Shown piece by piece: positions 25,877 through 34,206 of a stretch of DNA of 34,978 nucleotides. The stretch's first letter is position 1. Every line of letters starts with the position of its first letter. Location: contig CACMOJ010000018.1 in NCBI GenBank assembly GCA_902615325.1, forward strand, positions 1-34,978, given 5' to 3'. A program made the translations under genes and the position numbers. Source of the DNA: an uncultured SAR116 cluster alpha proteobacterium. Lineage in GTDB: Bacteria; Pseudomonadota; Alphaproteobacteria; Puniceispirillales; Marisalimonadaceae. Under the pieces are notes generated by a model. It saw only the letters and a list, made by a program, of their open reading frames with translations. It was not told the DNA's origin and made no database searches.

Positions 25877-27151
25877 TTTATAATTTTGTACCTGCGCTAA
25901 ACAAAATCCAATTGGAAACCAAATGAATAGATTTCCCCATTGACCAAAAAAACTTCCAGTTTGCTGAAGCGGAAAAAAGAAAGCTAATGGAATTATATAT
26001 GCAATTGCACTCATCGGACAACTAGGATGGCTTTTCCTTGCAGAATAACAAGTATAAAATATAAAATAAAACATTAAAATACCAAAAATTAATCCTACTA
26101 GACCAGTTTCTGCAAATAATTGTATGTAAAAATTATGTGAATGATTTCCGCAATAGTTTTTACCGGGAAGCCAACTAATATCTTCTTCTGTCATCTTAAT
26201 ACAATGTTTTCTTGAGCTTGATGGTCCTAATCCAATAATTGGTTTGGATAATCCTTGTTGAAGACCAGATCTCCAAGCTCCCCAATAAGGATTTTTATCA
26301 GTAGTATTAATTAATGGAACAGATTTGAAAAAATGATTTGTATACCTATCCACTAAATTTTTATTAAAACTTGAAATTAAAAAATATGAAGCAATTATAA
26401 ATAAAAGTAATAAAAGTAATGATTTAATTATTTTAACTTTTTTAACTTTTGAAGAAAAAATAGATAAAATTCCACTAAAGAAACGAATTAAAAAATTTCC
26501 TCTTTCTCCTGACATAAAAACTAAAAAGAGACTTAGTAGAATTGAAAATAAACTAAAAATTGACTCTTTATTGAAATTGGTTGTCATTGTATAAATTAAT
26601 ACACAAAATACTGGAAGAGATACTTTTGCCAAATAGCTTCCTGGAACTAAATCTCCGTAAGGCCACATTAATCTTTCTTTTGGACCTTCAATGAAAATTT
26701 CAAGGATTAAAATTAAACACATAAGCATCATACCCAAAAATATTGAAATAAACATTGTAATTCTTATATCTCTATCTCGACCTAACCATACTTGTGCAGC
26801 AGCTGCGTAAATTGGAAATCTTATCCAAACAAAACCTTGCGAAAAAGAGTATGTGTCATATGGTCCAGACAATCCAGCAATTAAACTAGTTAACCAAAGT
26901 AAAATTGCACATATAAACCACAATTGACCAGACCATTGCCAATCTTTTTTTATGTAACATCTGCATAAGAATGCTATTGAAATTGAAGTTAACCATAAAT
27001 CTGCTGGATCTCTCTCCACTAAGTAAACAAAGGGACCAAATATCCATAGGTAAGTCATTATTTTTTGAAATTTTGGTAATGCATTAATTTTTTTTATACC
27101 AATAAAAAGACATTTTTTTAGATCAAGTTCAATTTTGTTATAACTATTCAT
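25859..27151 (-). CDS. O-antigen ligase family membrane protein (WaaL/Wzy_C-like)
   Basis: Polytopic inner-membrane protein of 430 aa with about 11-12 helices and a large periplasmic loop. The Wzy_C region is recognisable: GLGPSSSRKHC near 320, then NYCGNHSHNFYIQLFAETGL at about 349-368, whose histidines correspond to the conserved catalytic region of O-antigen ligases, followed by two helices. It would transfer a lipid-linked glycan to lipid A-core or polymerise repeats; ligase and polymerase cannot be told apart here. It follows the AmpG-like gene after 12 bases on the same strand. With the two neighbouring glycosyltransferases it supports a small surface-glycan locus; flippase genes are not in the window. 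Confidence 0.82.
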   Translation of the reverse strand: MNSYNKIELDLKKCLFIGIKKINALPKFQKIMTYLWIFGPFVYLVERDPADLWLTSISIAFLCRCYIKKDWQWSGQLWFICAILLWLTSLIAGLSGPYDTYSFSQGFVWIRFPIYAAAAQVWLGRDRDIRITMFISIFLGMMLMCLILILEIFIEGPKERLMWPYGDLVPGSYLAKVSLPVFCVLIYTMTTNFNKESIFSLFSILLSLFLVFMSGERGNFLIRFFSGILSIFSSKVKKVKIIKSLLLLLLFIIASYFLISSFNKNLVDRYTNHFFKSVPLINTTDKNPYWGAWRSGLQQGLSKPIIGLGPSSSRKHCIKMTEEDISWLPGKNYCGNHSHNFYIQLFAETGLVGLIFGILMFYFIFYTCYSARKSHPSCPMSAIAYIIPLAFFFPLQQTGSFFGQWGNLFIWFPIGFCLAQVQNYKSIFKK

Positions 27152-27163
27152 TTGTTAGCAAAT

Positions 27164-28531
27164 TTAACTAAATACTTTTATTTTATTTTTCAAAAATAAT
27201 AATATTATTAATGAGGGTAAAACCATAACAGCTGTTATGATGAAAAATAAACCCCAGTCTCCTTTTAAGTAATCTACAATGCTCCCTGAAGAAGATGCAA
27301 GTGTTGTTCTTCCTATTGTTCCTATAGATGCTAACAAAGCATATTGTGTAGCTGTATACTTCCTATTTACTAAAACTGAAATGAAAGCAACGAATGCCAC
27401 TGTAGCAAAAGCAGCAGCTATGTCATCCAATATTACAGCTAAAGAAAAGATGTAATAATTTTTTCCAATCCAAAATAAAAATGAAAATAAAATATTAGTT
27501 ATTGCCATAAAAATACCTGCAATAAATACCGCTCTTAAAAGACCAAGTTTAATAGTGAATATACCTCCTAATAATGTGAATAAAATTGTAGTTATCCAAC
27601 CTAATCCCTTAGAAAAAATGCCAATATCAGATTTTGAAAAACCAATCTCTTTGTAAAAAATTATTGACATTCTTCCAAGAAAAGCTTCACCAATCTTAAA
27701 TAAAAAGATAAAAGATAGTATTCCAATACTTATAGCTAGACCATTTTGTTTAAAAAAAGAGTAAATAGGTTCAATTAATGTTGAATTGATCCAAGAAAAT
27801 AATTTATTTGCTATATTAAACTTATTTAAGAATTGAAATTTTTTTGATTTTAATTTCAAACTTTTGGATTGTATTTTTATGTTTTTCTCATCAATAGTTA
27901 GTAGAAAGTAATTAAATATCGTTATTAGTAAAAACAAGAAAAAAAAAGTAATTTGCCAGTAATTTTCAAATCCTATGCTTTGAAAGAAGTCTGATATGGA
28001 TAGAGAGAAAAGACCACCAAGTTTAAAGCCTGTCCACCATCCAATGACAGCCATAGAAGCACCAGCAGCCATAATATTTTTTTCATTTATTTTAACCTGC
28101 TCAATCCTAAGAGCATCTATTGTGATGTCTTGTGTAGATGAAAATATCGCGATAAATAAACCTATAAGCACTATTATAATTAAATTTTCACTCGGTTTTA
28201 AAAAGCACCACATCAACAAAGATAAACCTATCAACATTTGCATTGAAAAAATCCAGGATTTTCTATGACCAATCTTTTTTGTTAAAAAAGGGATTTTTAA
28301 TTTGTCAACTAAAGGAGCCCATAAATAATTAATTGCATAAACTGCAAATATCAAACCTGCCCATCCTACGGTAGTTCTGCTCAACCCATCTTCTTTTAGC
28401 CACAAACTTAAACTTGAACCTATGATAACCCACGGAAAGCCACTAATACATCCTAGAAGAAATATTTTTAACATTCTTCTTTCAAAAAAAATTTTTAAAC
28501 TGTTGTAATCGTTTTTTTTAAAGATATTCAT
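27164..28531 (-). CDS. ampG: AmpG-like MFS muropeptide permease
   Basis: MFS protein of 455 aa with about 12-14 helices matching the AmpG branch. Landmarks are LLGCISGFPWVIIGSSLSLW at about 25-44, DGLSRTTVGWAG, YAINYLWAPLVDKL near 65-78, and FSSTQDITIDALRIEQ at about 130-145, the strongest family signature. The internal loop between halves is rich in Lys and Ser. AmpG imports GlcNAc-anhydroMurNAc-peptides released during peptidoglycan turnover from periplasm to cytoplasm. It is divergent from an L,D-transpeptidase gene across 76 bases and leads the O-antigen ligase-like gene. Other members of the AmpG family transport siderophores or acetyl-CoA, so the function is likely but not certain. Confidence 0.82.
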   Translation of the reverse strand: MNIFKKNDYNSLKIFFERRMLKIFLLGCISGFPWVIIGSSLSLWLKEDGLSRTTVGWAGLIFAVYAINYLWAPLVDKLKIPFLTKKIGHRKSWIFSMQMLIGLSLLMWCFLKPSENLIIIVLIGLFIAIFSSTQDITIDALRIEQVKINEKNIMAAGASMAVIGWWTGFKLGGLFSLSISDFFQSIGFENYWQITFFFLFLLITIFNYFLLTIDEKNIKIQSKSLKLKSKKFQFLNKFNIANKLFSWINSTLIEPIYSFFKQNGLAISIGILSFIFLFKIGEAFLGRMSIIFYKEIGFSKSDIGIFSKGLGWITTILFTLLGGIFTIKLGLLRAVFIAGIFMAITNILFSFLFWIGKNYYIFSLAVILDDIAAAFATVAFVAFISVLVNRKYTATQYALLASIGTIGRTTLASSSGSIVDYLKGDWGLFFIITAVMVLPSLIILLFLKNKIKVFS

Positions 28532-28607
28532 TTTATTTATGTATTAATTTATCTAATATTATAACTCTATAATAAACATTTAAAGTAAATTTTGATTCCA
28601 ACAATTT

Positions 28608-29138
28608 ATGAGAATTTTTTTAAATACAATATACAAACCTAAATTAATGTTTAAAAATAGAGTGTATATATGCCAAATTGGTAAATGTGGAACTTTGCCT
28701 CAATACAAAAAAAAAGAGGGTGACAAATGTACTCCTATCGGAAAGTGGAAAATATTATCAATACTTATTAGAAGAGATAAAAATTTAAATCTTAAAATAA
28801 ATAAATTTATTAAAAGTAAAATTACATTTTTAAAAAATAATCATATATGGTGTGATGACCCTAATTATTTGTCATATAATAAGTTATTAAGAGTTAAGGA
28901 TTTTTCAAATTTGAATTTTTCATATGAAAAATTATTTAGAGATGACGATGTTTATGACATCATTTTGGAATTAAACCAAAATCAAAATCCCTGTATAAGA
29001 AGTAAAGGCAGTGCAATTTTCATACATTGTTCTTTTGACGATTTAAGGTCAACTTCAGGTTGTGTTGCATTAAAAAAAAATTTCTTAAAATTACTAATTA
29101 GTAATTTACAAAAACAAAATTACATATATATAAGATGA
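28608..29138 (+). CDS. L,D-transpeptidase (YkuD-type, COG3786 group)
   Basis: Protein of 176 aa with the YkuD catalytic fold, which cross-links or modifies peptidoglycan through an active-site cysteine. GDKCTPIGKWKILSILIRRD at 38-57, IWCDDPNYLSYNKLLR at 80-95 and YEKLFRDDDVYDIILEL at 106-122 match the COG3786 group. The active site is GSAIFIHCSFDD (H140) and STSGCVALKK (C152). There is no clear signal peptide or membrane anchor, although the catalytic site should face the periplasm; the ATG used is the only good one in reach. A TATAAT at 28568-28573 lies upstream. hppA follows after 22 bases. Its divergent neighbour is AmpG-like, so both bear on murein turnover. Confidence 0.82.
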   Translation: MRIFLNTIYKPKLMFKNRVYICQIGKCGTLPQYKKKEGDKCTPIGKWKILSILIRRDKNLNLKINKFIKSKITFLKNNHIWCDDPNYLSYNKLLRVKDFSNLNFSYEKLFRDDDVYDIILELNQNQNPCIRSKGSAIFIHCSFDDLRSTSGCVALKKNFLKLLISNLQKQNYIYIR

Positions 29139-29160
29139 TTAAAACATACTGGAGATATGA

Positions 29161-31167
29161 ATGATATACAATATTTTACCAATTATCTTAGGGTTATTAG
29201 GTTTATTAAGTGCTTATTTTGTTTACTTAAAAGTTCAATCATCTCCAGAAGGGACAGGAAAAGTCAAGGAAATAGGGGATGAAATTCATTTAGGTGCTAT
29301 GGTATTTATGGCAAGTGAATATAAAAGATTAGCAGCATTTTGTTTAATTTGCATTGTAGCTCTTTACTTTTCACTAGGATGGGAAACATCATTATCTTTT
29401 TTTGTTGGCGCATCATGTTCTGGAATAGCTGGCTTTATTGGAATGTATACAGCAACAAAGGCAAACGTGAGGACAGCAGTGGCTGCTAATGATAAAGGAT
29501 CAGCAGAAGCTTTAAATGTAGCTTTTTTTGGTGGTTCAATAATGGGATTAACTGTGGCATCTATGGGTCTATTTGGTGTAGGTATTTTATTTTACTATTT
29601 TGGTGGAGATCTTAAAACTGTTCATTCCATTGAAGGGTTTGCCATGGGAGCTTCCTCAGTGGCATTATTTTCACGCGTAGGCGGAGGGATTTTTACAAAG
29701 AGTGCAGATGTTGGTGCTGATTTAGTTGGTAAAGTCGAAGCCGGAATTCCAGAAGATGATCCCAGAAATCCTGGAGTTATTGCAGACAATGTTGGCGATA
29801 ACGTCGGTGATGTTGCTGGTATGGGATCTGATATTTTTGAATCTTATTGTGGTTCTATGATAGCGTCTATTGCATTAGCTGCTTCAATGACATCTGCAAC
29901 CATTAACAAGTTAGGTGGTGATCAATCTATTTTGCAATTGATGCCATTAGCTCTTGCATCTTTAGGGTTGATTTGTTCTCTTATTGGAATACTCATGGTT
30001 AAGATATACTCCTCTAAAAGTCCAGAAATAGCTCTAAGATTTGGTACTATAGGTTCTGCTATAGTCTTTATTGTAGCTTCATATTTTTTGGTTAATTTTC
30101 TAGGTGTTTCAAATGGTGTTTGGGCAGCTGTTTTAATAGGTTCTGTTGGAGGCATAATTGTTGGATTAGTTACTGAATATTACACAGGCGGAACACCCGT
30201 AAAAAAAATTGCCAAAGGCGGAGAAACTGGGTCTGCAACTATAATGATAACCGGATTAGCTACAGGAATGCAATCTGTTGCCATTCCAGTTTTTACAATT
30301 GTCTGTATTATATTTACAGCAAATTACTTTGCGGGTTTGTACGGTGTTGGTATAGCAGCCATAGGGATGTTAAGCACTGTTGGAATTACGATGGCTATTG
30401 ATGCATATGGACCAGTTGCAGATAATGCAGGAGGCATTGCTGAAATGGCTGAAATGGGTAAAAAAACAAGACAAATTACTGACTCACTTGATGAAGTTGG
30501 AAACACAACTGCAGCAATTGGTAAAGGCTTTGCTATTAGTGCGGCTGCCCTTGCCGCTTTAGCTCTAATCAGCGCCTATATAGAAAAAATTTCAATGAGT
30601 GATCCAACATTTATATTAGCTATCAATGACCCATTAGTTTTAAGTGGGATGTTTTTAGGTGGTATATTTCCTTTCTTGGTAAGCGCGTTGACAATGACTG
30701 CAGTAGGAGATGCTGCTTTTGATATGATTAAAGAGATTAGAAGGCAATTTAAAGAAATTCCAGGCCTGCTTGAAGGAAAAGCAAAACCTGATACTGCTAA
30801 ATGTGTAGATATTGCAACTCAAGCAGCTTTAAGAAAAATGATTTTGCCAGGTTCACTTGCTGTCTTAGCACCAGTGGTGGTAGGTTTTTTGCTTGGACCA
30901 AAAGCTTTAGGTGGAATGTTGGGTGGAGCTTTAATTTGTTGTGTTATGATGGCCTTAATGATGTCTAATGCAGGTGGAGCTTGGGATAATGCAAAAAAGT
31001 ATGTAGAGAAAGGAAATTTTGGAGGTAAAGGCTCTGAAGTTCACAAAGCAGCTGTCGTTGGTGATACAGTTGGTGATCCTTTAAAAGATACATCCGGTCC
31101 ATCTATGAATATACTAATAAATGTTATGGCAATAGTAAGTTTAGTAATAGCACCACTTCTCATTTAA
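29161..31167 (+). CDS. hppA: membrane-bound ion-pumping pyrophosphatase (K+-dependent type)
   Basis: Integral membrane pyrophosphatase of 668 aa with about 16 helices, coupling PPi hydrolysis to cation export across the inner membrane. The substrate-site motifs are intact: [20 protein letters not shown] at 180-199, [20 protein letters not shown] at 203-222, [16 protein letters not shown] at 414-429 and [15 protein letters not shown] at 634-648. A451 and G454 in [10 protein letters not shown] mark the potassium-dependent class (lysine and threonine in the independent class). The helix-6 gate reads DIFESYCGS, with E227-S228 and G231, a pattern remembered for sodium-pumping enzymes such as that of Thermotoga, rather than the plant-type SYAES. 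GGAG at 29151-29154 supports the ATG. It follows the L,D-transpeptidase gene by 22 bases. Confidence 0.95.
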   Translation: MIYNILPIILGLLGLLSAYFVYLKVQSSPEGTGKVKEIGDEIHLGAMVFMASEYKRLAAFCLICIVALYFSLGWETSLSFFVGASCSGIAGFIGMYTATKANVRTAVAANDKGSAEALNVAFFGGSIMGLTVASMGLFGVGILFYYFGGDLKTVHSIEGFAMGASSVALFSRVGGGIFTKSADVGADLVGKVEAGIPEDDPRNPGVIADNVGDNVGDVAGMGSDIFESYCGSMIASIALAASMTSATINKLGGDQSILQLMPLALASLGLICSLIGILMVKIYSSKSPEIALRFGTIGSAIVFIVASYFLVNFLGVSNGVWAAVLIGSVGGIIVGLVTEYYTGGTPVKKIAKGGETGSATIMITGLATGMQSVAIPVFTIVCIIFTANYFAGLYGVGIAAIGMLSTVGITMAIDAYGPVADNAGGIAEMAEMGKKTRQITDSLDEVGNTTAAIGKGFAISAAALAALALISAYIEKISMSDPTFILAINDPLVLSGMFLGGIFPFLVSALTMTAVGDAAFDMIKEIRRQFKEIPGLLEGKAKPDTAKCVDIATQAALRKMILPGSLAVLAPVVVGFLLGPKALGGMLGGALICCVMMALMMSNAGGAWDNAKKYVEKGNFGGKGSEVHKAAVVGDTVGDPLKDTSGPSMNILINVMAIVSLVIAPLLI

Positions 31168-31168
31168 T

Positions 31169-32035
31169 TTATTCATTTATAACGTTTGAAAAATCAAAAT
31201 GTCCTTTACCAGTTTTTACTAAATTATCATATTTGCTGAAAGTTTTTAATCCAAAGTAATTCTTCGACTTAGTCTGATTAATTGCATCAACCGCTAAACC
31301 TAAATCTTTATGCATTAGTGCAGTAGAAAATCCTCCACTATAATTGTTATCTGATGGGCTTTTTGGTCCAACTCCTTTAACTGGGCAGTATGTGTTAATT
31401 GCCCAACATGATCCACTTGATGTCGATAAAACTTCAAATAATTTGTGAAGGTCTAATCCAAGATTTTTCCCAAGTTCAAAACTTTCTCCTACAGCTATCA
31501 TAGTACTTGCTAGCAACATATTATTGCATATTTTAGCGCTTTGACCTGCACCATAAGTACCGCAATGAATTGATTTTTTCCCCATAATATCAAAGAGATC
31601 AATTACGTTATTTAAAGTTTCTTTATTACCTCCTATCATAAATGTTAGGGTTCCCTCATCAGCCCCTATTACACCACCAGATACAGGTGCATCAAGTGTA
31701 TCAATATTAATTTTTTGCGCATTTTTTTGAACTGTAAGTGACGTTTTTACATCAATGGTTGAACAATCAATTAAAATTTGTGAACTTTTTGCATATGTTA
31801 GGATTTCGTCCCATACTTTCAGAACTGCCTTACCATCAGGGAGCATCGTTATAATTAAATCACTATTCTCAGTAAGCTCTTTCAGATTTTTCATCTGATT
31901 AATATTATATTTTTTTAATTCATTGAAAACTTCAGAATTTAAATCAAAGCCGTTAATTACATAATTATTTTTTGAAAGATTAATTGCCATTCCTTTTCCC
32001 ATGTTACCTAATCCTATAAATCCAATATTTTTCAT
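31169..32035 (-). CDS. mmsB: 3-hydroxyisobutyrate dehydrogenase
   Basis: NAD-dependent dehydrogenase of 288 aa in valine breakdown, oxidising 3-hydroxyisobutyrate to methylmalonate semialdehyde. The Rossmann motif GFIGLGNMGKGMA is at 5-17. DAPVSGGVIGADEGTLTFMI at 115-134 is the substrate loop. The catalytic lysine is K168 in GAGQSAKICNNMLL. GFSTALMHKDLGLA (235-248) is the specific C-terminal signature of this enzyme, separating it from the paralogue at 3672-4559. The ATG is inside an ATGA overlapping the stop of the upstream GH84 gene, and AAAGGAG at 32048-32042 on the minus strand lies within that gene, so the two are translationally coupled. No acyl-CoA hydrolase or mmsA gene is nearby. It ends one base from the hppA stop. 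Confidence 0.92.
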   Translation of the reverse strand: MKNIGFIGLGNMGKGMAINLSKNNYVINGFDLNSEVFNELKKYNINQMKNLKELTENSDLIITMLPDGKAVLKVWDEILTYAKSSQILIDCSTIDVKTSLTVQKNAQKINIDTLDAPVSGGVIGADEGTLTFMIGGNKETLNNVIDLFDIMGKKSIHCGTYGAGQSAKICNNMLLASTMIAVGESFELGKNLGLDLHKLFEVLSTSSGSCWAINTYCPVKGVGPKSPSDNNYSGGFSTALMHKDLGLAVDAINQTKSKNYFGLKTFSKYDNLVKTGKGHFDFSNVINE

Positions 32036-33144
32036 GAATTACTCCTTTTTAAAAAAATTTTTTGTAATGGATACGTTTGAGTTTTAATAATTCTTTTTCT
32101 ATTTAATTTTTGCATGTATATTTGAATATCTTGTTTCAAATTAAATAGATATGGATATAATTCAGTAGATAGTGGTGATTTCCACTTCCATAGTAATACA
32201 TCCAGTGCATTAATTATTTCATTATCAAATTTAACATTAATTAATTCTTTAGATCCTTGAAAATATGGTTTTTCAAAAAATTTGTAAACTTTTAAAAATT
32301 CTTTAGGAATTTTTTGGTTAAAAATAATTGTTTTCCAGTCTTTTTTTATATTTTTTGATTTCATCGTTCCACAAATTATTTTTAAAATCAGAATATCAAC
32401 ATTAATTAAACCAGTAAGATTAAACATGAAATTAATATTGATATTAAAATTTGGAGGTGGACCTAAGAAAATTTTTTTTGGGCAATAATCGTTAGAAAAA
32501 TAGTTACACCAATAAATAAGCTTTTCATTTTTTAATTTATAATTAATTTTTTCGTGTTTGCTATAAACTTCGGATGAAATAATTGTTTTACCAGTGTAGT
32601 AAATCAATGCATTTTCATTTATCACATTCAAAAAATTATTCAAATAAGTTTTGCTTGTATCTTTAATTTCATCAGAATAAATTCTTGGTACAACATTTAA
32701 TGGTATTTTAAAATAAGTGCTCAGTCTATTACATAGTTCAGCATGCAAAGTTCCCTCAGATTTAATTTGAAAAAATTTTTCTTCTATATCATCAAACAAG
32801 ATAACGAGAGAATTAGCACCACATTGCTCTAATATCTTTAGTTTATTTTTCAAAACAATGAAATCGTCATTTTTGTAAGTAAAGTCAAAATCTAAGCCAG
32901 GACTAACGCCTATAATGATATTGATATTTTTGGAGTTTGCGTAATTACAAAAGTTTTGAAAAGATTTTAGCCAAGCTTTAGTATATTTTTTTCTCCAATC
33001 GAATCTATGTCTAACGTCTTCTTTTGGTGCATAAAAATAAGAACTAAAGTTAAGTTCAGACAAATTTTTTATTATTGATTTTCTTTGGCTCCAACTAAGT
33101 AGCTTCCCATAAAAACCTTCAATATATCCAATATTATGTAACAT
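32032..33144 (-). CDS. GH84-like beta-N-acetylglucosaminidase (OGA-like)
   Basis: Glycoside hydrolase family 84 catalytic domain of 370 aa. GYIEGFYGKLLSWSQR (6-21) is the start of the TIM barrel, YFYAPKEDVRHRFDWRKKY (36-54) the GlcNAc-binding strand, and GVSPGLDFDF near 79-88 the next. The double-Asp catalytic pair is D118-D119 in VILFDDIEE. YYTGKTIISSEV (182-193) and YWCNYFSNDYCPKKIFLGPP (211-230), with N214 and N218-D219, line the pocket of O-GlcNAcase-type enzymes. No signal peptide, N-terminal GH84 domain or carbohydrate-binding module is visible, so it resembles the compact Oceanicola granulosus enzyme. It would release GlcNAc by substrate-assisted hydrolysis; natural substrate is unknown. 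The C-terminal roughly 80 residues are helical and less conserved. It is coupled to mmsB by an ATGA overlap. Confidence 0.85.
   Translation of the reverse strand: MLHNIGYIEGFYGKLLSWSQRKSIIKNLSELNFSSYFYAPKEDVRHRFDWRKKYTKAWLKSFQNFCNYANSKNINIIIGVSPGLDFDFTYKNDDFIVLKNKLKILEQCGANSLVILFDDIEEKFFQIKSEGTLHAELCNRLSTYFKIPLNVVPRIYSDEIKDTSKTYLNNFLNVINENALIYYTGKTIISSEVYSKHEKINYKLKNEKLIYWCNYFSNDYCPKKIFLGPPPNFNININFMFNLTGLINVDILILKIICGTMKSKNIKKDWKTIIFNQKIPKEFLKVYKFFEKPYFQGSKELINVKFDNEIINALDVLLWKWKSPLSTELYPYLFNLKQDIQIYMQKLNRKRIIKTQTYPLQKIFLKRSNS
32042..32048 (-). promoter_or_regulatory. ribosome-binding site of mmsB inside the GH84 gene
   Basis: AAAGGAG on the minus strand, six bases before the mmsB ATG (32035-32033), lies within the last codons of the GH84 gene. 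Together with the ATGA overlap it indicates coupled translation. Confidence 0.8.
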
Positions 33145-33159
33145 TTTTTTGTTTTATTG

Positions 33160-33165
33160 TATAAT
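33160..33165 (+). promoter_or_regulatory. possible -10 box for the epimerase gene
   Basis: A perfect TATAAT at 33160-33165 lies in the 69-base divergent gap, 49 bases before the epimerase ATG. No good -35 box is seen upstream, and AT-rich DNA makes chance matches frequent. Confidence 0.25.
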
Positions 33166-33213
33166 ATTGAATTTATTGTTTTATTTGAAATACACAAGTT
33201 TTATATTAAATTT

Positions 33214-34191
33214 ATGAAGATATTAATTACTGGTCATGTTGGTTTTATAGGCTATCACTTAGTCAACAAGATTTTTAATAAAAAAAAATATCAATTAATA
33301 GGTATAGATAATTTTAATGATTATTATGATCAAAATCTTAAAAATAATAGATTTAGATTACTTCAATCTAAACTATATAAACACTACGTCTGTGATATAT
33401 CAAACAAAGAAAAACTTTTTGAAATTTTTAAATTTGAAAAACCTGAATTTATAATACATTTAGCTGCTCAAGCAGGTGTTCGATTTTCTCTAGAAAGTCC
33501 TCAAACATACTTTGAAAGTAATTTAAAAGGATTTTTTAATATTTTAGAAATGTGCAGAATTTTCAAAATAAAAAATTTAATCTTTGCTTCATCATCTTCT
33601 GTGTATGGGAACAGTAGTAAGAGTTATTTTTCTGAAGAAGACTTTGTTGATACCCCATTAAATTTATATGCTGCCAGTAAAAAATCTAATGAACTTTTGG
33701 CATATTCATATGCAAATTTATATAAAATTAATACAATAGGACTTCGTTTTTTTACTGTCTATGGAACTTATGGAAGACCTGACATGTCTTATTATAAATT
33801 TACAAATGATATTTTGAATGGAAAACCAATTGATATTTATGGAAAAGGTGAAATGTATAGAGATTTTACTTATATAGATGACATCACTAAAGGAATTATA
33901 AATTTTGTAGAACTAATGGTTAAAAATGAAATTAAAGATTCAGTTCCATATAGTGTATTTAACATAGGTAACAATAGTCCAGTCAAATTGACATATTTCA
34001 TAAGTTTAATTGAAAAAGCACTAGGCGTTAAAGCCAAGAAAAATTTTTTAGATTTCCAACCAGGTGAAGCTATTAAAACATCTGCTAACATAGAGAAAAT
34101 TCAAAAAGTTACAAACTTCAAGCCAAAAGTAAAAATTGAGGAAGGAATACCGCTATTTGTAAATTGGTTTAAACATTACCATAAATTATAA
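33214..34191 (+). CDS. NAD-dependent nucleotide-sugar epimerase (UDP-glucuronate 4-epimerase-like)
   Basis: Short-chain dehydrogenase of 325 aa acting on UDP-sugars for surface glycans. The NAD motif TGHVGFIGYHL is at 6-16. GIDNFNDYYDQNLKNNRFRL at 30-49 is diagnostic of the UDP-glucuronate 4-epimerase group. Catalytic residues are in FASSSSVYG (S126-S129) and Y152-x3-K156 (LYAASKKSNE). FFTVYGTYGRPDMSYYKFT and GEMYRDFTYIDDI are further group signatures; the usual VYGPxGRPDM has Thr for Pro here. The start is the ATG at 33214, beginning exactly at MKILITGHVG. A TTG at 33157 in the same frame would add 19 unrelated residues. No ribosome-binding site is evident. The PIG-L gene follows after 15 bases in one unit. 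Confidence 0.87.
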   Translation: MKILITGHVGFIGYHLVNKIFNKKKYQLIGIDNFNDYYDQNLKNNRFRLLQSKLYKHYVCDISNKEKLFEIFKFEKPEFIIHLAAQAGVRFSLESPQTYFESNLKGFFNILEMCRIFKIKNLIFASSSSVYGNSSKSYFSEEDFVDTPLNLYAASKKSNELLAYSYANLYKINTIGLRFFTVYGTYGRPDMSYYKFTNDILNGKPIDIYGKGEMYRDFTYIDDITKGIINFVELMVKNEIKDSVPYSVFNIGNNSPVKLTYFISLIEKALGVKAKKNFLDFQPGEAIKTSANIEKIQKVTNFKPKVKIEEGIPLFVNWFKHYHKL

Positions 34192-34195
34192 TTAC

Positions 34196-34200
34196 AGGAG
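34196..34200 (+). promoter_or_regulatory. ribosome-binding site pointing to an ATC start for the PIG-L gene
   Basis: AGGAG ends six bases before ATC 34207-34209, the codon aligning with the usual initiator Met of PIG-L proteins. The first ATG in frame (34255) has no ribosome-binding site and lies after the catalytic AHPDD motif. Confidence 0.65.
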
Positions 34201-34206
34201 ATAACT

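Noticed and set aside
28568-28573. TATAAT before the L,D-transpeptidase as a definite promoter
   Set aside because: No -35 box at a proper distance; single -10 matches are common at this base composition, so it is only mentioned with the gene.
33157-33213. TTG start 19 codons upstream in the epimerase frame
   Set aside because: The family N-terminus MKILITG begins at 33214; the extension has no homologous appearance and no ribosome-binding site.
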